A DNA stretch of 64,000 nucleotides from Tubiluchus corallicola (taxonomy: Eukaryota > Priapulida > Priapulimorpha > Priapulimorphida > Tubiluchidae), in contig JAQGDQ010000259.1 of the NCBI GenBank assembly GCA_030141605.1, forward strand, positions 62,001 through 126,000, given 5' to 3'. Position 1 is the stretch's first letter. Each line of letters opens with the position of its first letter. Positions 58,716 through 64,000 of the stretch are shown in pieces. Below the pieces are notes generated by a model. That model was not told the DNA's origin and did no database searches. It worked only from the letters and a program-made list of their open reading frames with translations. Made by a program: the position numbers and the translations under genes.

Positions 58716-61480
58716 CAAATATAGACTTTTTATTTTGTGAAAAATATGGGCACTAAGCTAAGTTGGCATTATAAATGGGGCATTATAGCGAGGTTTGACT
58801 GTAGTTTACTTTGTACTTTTTCAATTGAACGACTTATGTAACCGGACATGCCTGCAAGAAAATAGATGATGTTAGTAATCATAGTTTGATTTTCCTACTG
58901 CAATACTTTTCCTTATGCAGATGCATTTTACCTAAGCTTCAATTAGTGATGCAGGAATTTACCATTAACCCACACCAGCAGCACCTTGATGCATGGAAAT
59001 GGGTGATGGACTGGGAGGGATTGTTACCACATCGTAATCTTGTTACTCTATTAGAGAAGGCGTTCTTTCCTAAGTGGATGCAGGTAATTAGTGCTGTAAT
59101 TTCTCTGTATTATACTTGTATATTAGCCACTGTAATTGGTAAGATAAAAATAATACTTGTATTGGTTTAATGCAAAAGGATTCCTTCTTTTGTTCCTTCT
59201 GTAGTTTAAAGTTGTGTGGTTTAGCTAAATTGTTAGGTGTAAATATTGTATAATGGCTTATAGCTAAAAATATTAATTGCTGCATTAGACCCAGTAGTTA
59301 ACAACACATAGTTTTTTAGGAAAGATTTTAGGATAGTTTTATCTTTGCCAAAATGTTTAATCCAAGGAAAATAAATATTTCTCATATTGCATTGTAAAAG
59401 TTCTACATAAATTATACATACATTTCATTTATATTTTTGATCAAAGTCAGTAGCAGTCATATTATATCTTTCCTAGCGCAGTTCTTTCGTTAAATAAAGT
59501 GGAAATTCTCGCTTGTTTTAGGTTCTGCAGACATGGCTGAACAACAGTCCTAACTACGAAGAAATTACAAAATGGTATCTTGGTTGGAAGAGCATGTTCA
59601 GTGAAAAGTTGCTTGCTGATCCATTCATTAAAGGTGCAGTATATTAGTGTGGTTATTACATAGTAAGTGCTTCCACTTCTTCTTTGCATGCTTAAAATTT
59701 TCAAGTAAAAAATGCAAAATTACTACGCTAATCATTTTGAAAGCTTTCCCATATCTGCATATGGTTTCTGCAATTCTACTGAATCTGTACAAAGGGAGAC
59801 CCGACCCAGTCATGCTTGACACTATGCCATGACGGCTCCTATGCATTGTATTACATAACCACCTGCCTTATCCCTGTGATAAATTTCAGGATAATTATTA
59901 TCTACTAAATACATCCTCTTTGTGCTCTCACATTATATTGTTATTGTTGAACTACATTAAAATATCTAAGTCATCAGTTAGAGTTTTTCAAACACGAGCT
60001 TATTATTTCCAAAATTGTAGTCATCAGGCTTGCCGTTAGTAGTATCCATTGTATGAAAATTTTTGATTATTTTTACTTTTACTTTTTCGCTGTATCTCCT
60101 AAATATGATGTGCGGGATACTCAACTAAACTAAATATGTGTTTTGTTGAGAAACCTAAATTATGTTGGTAAGCTTCTGTGCCAAATCAGTGAAGCATAGT
60201 TTCCGAAGTTTTACGCTATTTGCTAACATTGTTTTCTTTTTTCAGTTCAAGTTTAGTTTCAAAATTTAATTAATTATCAATTTTTGCCATCATTAAAAAT
60301 AATCTTGATATTATCTTTAATTATAGTTATCATATAATGCTATCATTAGTCTAATCTTAGTAATTCACTGCTTAACTAGATTTGTGACTAGTTTGAGACC
60401 ATTCGTTGAAGAAAAAGTAAGATTAGAAATGCTGTTTCATTAAGTCGTCAAATTGATTTATAGATAATTTTAACCGGGCCCTGGAGATAATGAATCGTGC
60501 TGTAACATCACCAGGATTAGGTGCATATCAGCCGGGTGCACGGGAGAACATCGCTTACCTGTACCAAACAGAGAAACTAAACGAGAACAAAGAAAAAACC
60601 CTTGCAAAAGGTTCTTACGAGGTAAATTATTGAAAATGCATTCCATTTTAGTTTATTACGTAATCAGTTAGCTTGCAATTAATTTACTAAAAAGGGTGTT
60701 TTAAATGTGATTAGCCGGAATTCAGACCTGCTTTCTCCATGTGGTTACATAGCTCAGATGGTTAGAGGGAATGTAATCCATTGGTTTTGGGTTCAAATCC
60801 TGCTAAATTCACAGTTTTTTAGCATTGCTTCTTTCTGCAACAAATTTGCCATTGGCTAATCGTTGTTTAATATAAACTGCAAGACTTTTTAACTCTGACA
60901 AATCTTAGTAAAACATCTCTTTGAAATTCCATTTTCAAGGCCAGTCTTATTGATATAAAACTTATCTTGTGTGTAGTTTTAATTTGTGCAATGTAGCACT
61001 TACAATGTGCATTGTTTAATTTGTGTACTGTAGCACTTACAATGTGCATTGTTTAATTTGCATACTATATCACTTATATTGTGCATTGTTTAGTTTGTGT
61101 ACTGTAACACTTACAATGTGCATTGTTTAATTTGTTTACTGTAGCACTTACAATGCACATTGTCCTTGTTATTGCATATCTACACGAAACAGTTTTTGGC
61201 TTTTCATCAAAATAGTCACTTTGTTGTTTTACAGGGCATTATGAGCAGTTCTGGCACGTCATCTGCAGTGGTGCCATCTAGTTTCCGAGACATGATTGAA
61301 CGGAGGGCTGAAGAAAATGGTCTCATTTTCGTTCCCATACTGAATCGAACACAGGAAGGAAAACCTGTTTATAAATTTGGATCTTGTCAAATATACATAG
61401 ATCGAAAAGTAATATTTTGGAATAGTGATGGGAAATGGTTGCCAATTTCGTTAGGAAAATTAGTAGAAAAAGCTATATAA
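45144..61480 (+). CDS. TFIP11: TFIP11, G-patch splicing factor (complete)
   Basis: Sixteen coding exons: 45144-45258, 45672-45830, 46225-46357, 47338-47489, 49099-49217, 50397-50547, 50675-50820, 52527-52660, 53482-53629, 55067-55251, 56370-56566, 57742-57892, 58921-59083, 59522-59633, 60464-60621, 61235-61480. Phases close to 2469 nt (822 aa; the human protein is slightly longer). The N-terminal TIP_N segment contains [16 protein letters not shown] and WAERDSDDE. The G-patch (about 138-185) has [20 protein letters not shown]. The GCFC core (about 370-640) includes [20 protein letters not shown] and [17 protein letters not shown]. The C-terminus has [17 protein letters not shown] and [18 protein letters not shown]11 (yeast Ntr1) recruits the helicase DHX15 to disassemble the intron-lariat spliceosome in the nucleus. 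Introns hold MITEs, a 35-bp minisatellite and a Maf-exon relic. Confidence 0.96.
47549..48284. mobile_element. Tigger-type MITE, 736 bp
   Basis: Terminal repeats CAGTAAGTCCTCGCTTAAGG and, inverted, CAGTAGGTGCTTGCTTAACG are flanked by TA. The right end shares CAGTAGGTGC with the elements at 72 and 18839, which suggests the same transposase family. It lies in TFIP11 intron 4. Confidence 0.85.
49250..49748. mobile_element. hAT-type MITE, 499 bp, perfect 8-bp target duplication
   Basis: The ends are CAGGGATGTTATCGAAA and, inverted, CAGGGATGTTACCGAAA. The 8-bp duplication CTTACAAC is identical on both sides (49242-49249 and 49749-49756). Subterminal CGAAACCGAAACCGAAA repeats are present on the left. 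It begins 33 bp after the donor of TFIP11 exon 5. Confidence 0.93.
51321..51690 (+). repeat. Dispersed repeat copy related to SMU1 intron 8
   Basis: This is the partner of 9265-9615 in the opposite strand orientation. It ends aaaaagtcgttatccc ttataaataggctcca, sharing the SMU1 exon 9 acceptor region. A short part (acgcatatcgtaataaaagatat) recurs again at 51699-51721. It lies in TFIP11 intron 7. Confidence 0.7.
51953..52005. repeat. (TA)n(TG)n compound microsatellite
   Basis: About 17 TA units run directly into about 10 TG units. It lies in TFIP11 intron 7. Confidence 0.95.
53989..54028. repeat. (AT)n microsatellite
   Basis: About 20 AT units occur in TFIP11 intron 9. A smaller AT tract with the same character is at 33511-33547, 3' of GABPB. 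Confidence 0.95.
54426..55014. mobile_element. hAT-like MITE immediately before TFIP11 exon 10
   Basis: The left edge TAGGAGTGCACCAGACCT and, inverted, the right edge TAGGGGAGCACCAGATCT match well, and inverted similarity (cagattcagacc / cagatccagatc) continues inside. A clean 8-bp duplication is not seen (cattacgt and catggcat). The right end is 52 bp upstream of exon 10. Confidence 0.6.
56716..57275. repeat. 35-bp minisatellite, 16 units
   Basis: The unit tgtctaagagtaactagccccactatgtgagcatt is repeated sixteen times without any length change. Outer units are the most diverged (first: agtagctagctgcattatatg; last units: gccgctctacgtgaac). A related isolated unit occurs at about 57480-57515. 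It fills part of TFIP11 intron 11. Confidence 0.97.
58563..58801. mobile_element. Pogo-type MITE with embedded (GT)n
   Basis: The ends are CAGTCAAATCACCTAC and, inverted, CAGTCAAACCTCGCTATAAT, flanked by TA. A 74-bp GT microsatellite (58640-58713) lies in the middle. The same terminal repeat family is found at 4133 and 6451. It lies in TFIP11 intron 12, about 120 bp before exon 13. Confidence 0.8.
59719..59880 (-). pseudogene. Relic copy of the Maf/ASMTL last exon inside TFIP11 intron 14
   Basis: On the minus strand the sequence matches the exon at 63069-63228 almost throughout, including GATAAGGCAGGTGG (DKAGG) and GACATGGGAAAGCTTTC-type text (ADMGKLSK). The preceding intron acceptor is still recognisable (atcacag|GGATAAGG). 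In-frame stops, missing bases and an altered GYGIQ (GYVIQ) make it non-functional. Retention of intronic sequence argues for a DNA-level duplication rather than retroposition. Its orientation is opposite to TFIP11. Confidence 0.75.
60742..60813 (+). pseudogene. tRNA-like sequence (tRNA pseudogene or SINE head)
   Basis: It has an A-box-like TAGCTCAGATGGTTAGAG and a B-box GGGTTCAAATCCT at tRNA-like spacing. The anticodon arm is about 5 nt too short and the acceptor arms (gtggtta / taaattcac) pair poorly. It is therefore not a functional tRNA. It lies in TFIP11 intron 15. Confidence 0.6.
60984..61168. repeat. 37-bp tandem repeat, 5 units
   Basis: The unit tagcacttacaatgtgcatt-gtttaatttgtgtactg recurs with an exact 37-bp period (starts 60994, 61031, 61068, 61105, 61142). 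Each unit contains the inverted pair acaatg/cattgt. It ends about 70 bp before the last TFIP11 exon. Confidence 0.9.
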
Positions 61481-63068
61481 ATAGATGACATTGGTAAAGT
61501 AAATAATAAATAAGGAGAAGAAAAATCCTTTGCACAAAGTTGGAATTATTGCAAAAACATGTTACTATGACACTGAAACTAATGGATGAAACATTTAATG
61601 TAGTGTCTTGTTTATGCAAAAATGATGGCCATTACACTAATAATAGATAGAATCCTGTTGTTATCGGTAATTGTGTTCTGTAATTGTGAGTGAACAATCA
61701 CAAAATCGAAATGTCAAATTATTGCTTTGCTATTTCATTTATTTGCAGGTCTTTCTTGCACTTCATTTCTTTGCCATTCTGGGAATGTGCACATTTGGTT
61801 TTCAGGCACCTGAACAATTCAAAAATCTCTGGAAAGAATGTGAGTTTGCAAAAAAAGCAAACTGTACATCTACGTCCGTGGAACCCCATTGAATGACCTT
61901 ATAGATTGCAATCCCACATTGATTTTGTTAACTTTTCTCCAAAACAATTGAAAATAACAATATTTTTGTTTCCATACTTTTGCCAATATGTAAAAATCAA
62001 ATTTCTAATGTGGATGTGGCACAATGTATGATTGGAAAACGTGAAATTATAATACCTTTGCAGCTCAAGCTAGTAAGCTCAAACTTACCAGAAAGTTAGA
62101 ACCCCGTCATCATGCTGTATATTTTAGTACTTTCTCCACTCTCTGGGAAGACCATGGTATCGTAAATATGTATTTCCAAGACTCACTATATGCGGAGCCC
62201 ACTAAAGTACCACAGAAGATAACCATTTCATAACCAATTTACAGGAGAGCAACATTGAAAAAAGCTGACAGCATTTACATTAAACGTGTTACAATTTCTG
62301 TCACTTAACTTGGCTAGCCAACTGTGCTCTGTGTTCTAGATGTTTTTGTAATCTGCATTTTATATTAAGCTACTGCTATTTCTAGTATCCTTAACGTCAC
62401 ACCTTGCAAGTTAAAAAGAAATTTGATTTTGCATCTTTACAAGCCAATTTGTCTCGTATTACAAATGTAAATAAAGCGTGAATGCAGTGCCTTGATGCGA
62501 GAAAACAGCCAAACTATCTAAGATGTACTCTAGTATTCTTTTAATACAAATGTGAACAAAATCAATATTATTTGTTCTTGAGTATTTAATGTTATAAATT
62601 ACGATCACTAATACAACATTGCAAAAAACTGTGAAAAGTTGATCATTTTTCTGTAACAAACACTTTCTCTTCTTGGTTTATCTCTTTTGCATGTTCTAAA
62701 AAGAATACTTTAGATTAGACAGTGGTATCATTACTGGAAGTTGCAAAATCTGATACTGAAAACAAATGATTAAACTGTGGTTACTGAAATACTAATTTTG
62801 ACAGATACATTGTTCTAAACTAAAGCTACACTGAACCTAATGATTGAGTAACTTGGATAAATTTCTCCAACACGAAATTTCCGCATCAGCTCATGTCCCT
62901 GGAAAGTTAAAGTGCTTACAAAAACTGTCCAACTTTGTAGCCACTTCCTGATGCACAGAAACACAGTTGTACACATTTCTTCATCATACTCATTTAAGAT
63001 GCACAATAATTCCAATTTGATTCAACAAACATGTATAAAACTTTCATATAATATGAAGAAATTCTATT
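61481..63068. other. Convergent intergenic region between TFIP11 and the Maf-like gene
   Basis: It should hold the 3' UTRs of both genes; an AATAAA at about 61505-61511 closely follows the TFIP11 stop. Open stretches at 61671-61892 (+) and near 62837-62898 (-) have splice-like borders but no recognisable similarity, so they are not called as genes. Confidence 0.55.
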
Positions 63069-63228
63069 CTAGTCAGTTTTTGAAAGCTTTCCCATGTCTA
63101 TATACAGTTTCCGCAATTCTACACAGAATCTATACAGAGGAAAGCCCATCACAGTATAATAGTCACCAGTAATGCTTGACACTATAGTGGCTCCTAGGCC
63201 TTGTATTCCATAGCCACCTGCCTTATCC
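63069..63228 (-). CDS. Maf/ASMTL-type nucleotide pyrophosphatase, last exon (gene continues past 64000)
   Basis: On the minus strand an acceptor (tttattacag) opens a 160-nt exon encoding [20 protein letters not shown], then [14 protein letters not shown], and ending MGKLSKTD and a stop. The first G completes a preceding codon. DKAGGYGIQ with GDYYxVxGxPL is the C-terminal signature of Maf proteins, which hydrolyse non-canonical or modified nucleoside triphosphates (dTTP/UTP group). In animals the same domain forms the N-terminal half of ASMTL. Because it stops here, this product would be a stand-alone Maf protein, or a splice form lacking the methyltransferase half. Upstream exons are not in the window. 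A degenerate copy lies at 59719-59880. Confidence 0.8.
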
Positions 63229-64000
63229 CTGTAATAAATAAAATAGGTATAAATATCTCAAATAGACAAAAGTGATATTAGTTACAAACACTACAATATG
63301 AAGAGCACAATACAGTACTTTTGACTACATTACAAAGAATGTTTATCATATCACAATCACTCCGTATAATGGAACACGCTTAGTATAATGGAATGCACTC
63401 GTATTGATATGGAAATATAAATAGGCAGTACTACCTCGTCCTGTGCATGTGTGTGAGTTTTTAAATAATGCAAATGTGTGAGAGCAAGCAGACTACCGAA
63501 GTGCACTTGTCTCGAAAATGGTCTGAACGGTGCAAACTTGTACAAGCTACAAACTTGCATTAACCAACAAAACGAGGAGCAACCTGCTGTACATGATGTT
63601 GATGATGATGAACATCATGATGTAGTTGAGCCTAATTATATAATGCCAAGTTAAAATGTGACTTCCACATATTTGTTGGATGAGTGTATCCTTGAACTTC
63701 CATTTTAGATGCTATTCTTATAATAATCGCAAAATCTTTCCGAAATACATGTTCCACAAAGTTTTCTGCAAGAAACATCGTAAAATCTGGTAACCAACAC
63801 ATGCAGTGTATTTTAAGGTATTTGCTGCAACTGTTACTTTACAGTTGCTAAGGTAAACAATTTTCACACTATCATCATAGCAACTGTTGCTTCACCTGCA
63901 TTTTAAAACATGTTGTCAGTTAATGTAATGCTCACAGCCAAGGTTTCCCAAACTATTTTCCAAATCTGACCTTGTTATCAATGCCGTTGCTAACGTAAAC
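63229..64000. other. Intron of the Maf-like gene with a pogo-type repeat end
   Basis: No further Maf exon is recognised. TCACTCCGTATAATGGAACACG near 63358, followed by a second TATAATGGAA, looks like one end of a mariner/pogo element whose other end lies beyond the window or has decayed. The tract 63590-63625 is a GATGAT-rich short hairpin. Confidence 0.45.

Noticed and set aside
61671-61892. 73-aa frame with a hydrophobic stretch, downstream of TFIP11
   Set aside because: TFIP11 already ends with its conserved C-terminus at 61480. There is no similarity and the position is 3' UTR-like.
63640-63775. Minus-strand 46-residue frame after a tttcttgcag acceptor-like site
   Set aside because: It does not match any Maf/ASMTL segment; a frame of this length is expected by chance.

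Overview
This is a nuclear window from an invertebrate animal. It is AT-rich and intron-rich: canonical GT-AG introns of 0.1-3.5 kb, conserved metazoan proteins, many short cut-and-paste transposon relics and LINE fragments. GABP-beta and FICD orthologues point to Metazoa. I cannot fix the phylum from sequence alone.

Six protein genes can be reconstructed, and they alternate strands perfectly. (1) 1-4838, +: the C-terminal end of a type I membrane protein, probably a sortilin/VPS10-like sorting receptor. (2) 20142-7441, -: complete SMU1 spliceosome factor, 11 coding exons, 513 aa. (3) 25865-33200, +: complete GABP beta, 9 coding exons, 437 aa, with a 5' non-coding exon and promoter upstream. 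(4) 40223-36850, -: complete FICD Fic-domain AMP transferase, 2 exons, 480 or 501 aa. (5) 45144-61480, +: complete TFIP11 G-patch splicing factor, 16 coding exons, 822 aa. (6) 63228-63069, -: last exon of a Maf/ASMTL-type nucleotide pyrophosphatase whose body lies beyond the right edge. I checked exon joins by following the codon phase across every junction. SMU1 and TFIP11 both act in pre-mRNA splicing; otherwise the genes look like unrelated housekeeping neighbours.

The rest is repeat-rich. One intron of gene 1 holds a TA-flanked Tigger/pogo-type element (72-3751), which is itself interrupted by a 2.73 kb element flanked by TTAA. A second copy of the outer element in SMU1 intron 1 (18839-19860) preserves the empty TTAA site. 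Several pogo-type MITEs (around 29.8, 35.1, 47.5 and 58.6 kb) and hAT-type MITEs (26.9 and 49.3 kb, with 8-bp target duplications) follow. There are also LINE fragments (15.4, 19.9, 20.8 and 41.3-43.2 kb), tRNA-derived sequences (17.9 and 60.7 kb), a THAP-domain fossil (10.8 kb), a 35-bp x 16 minisatellite (56.7 kb) and a relic copy of the Maf exon inside a TFIP11 intron (59.7 kb). No CRISPR array, rRNA or convincing functional tRNA was seen.
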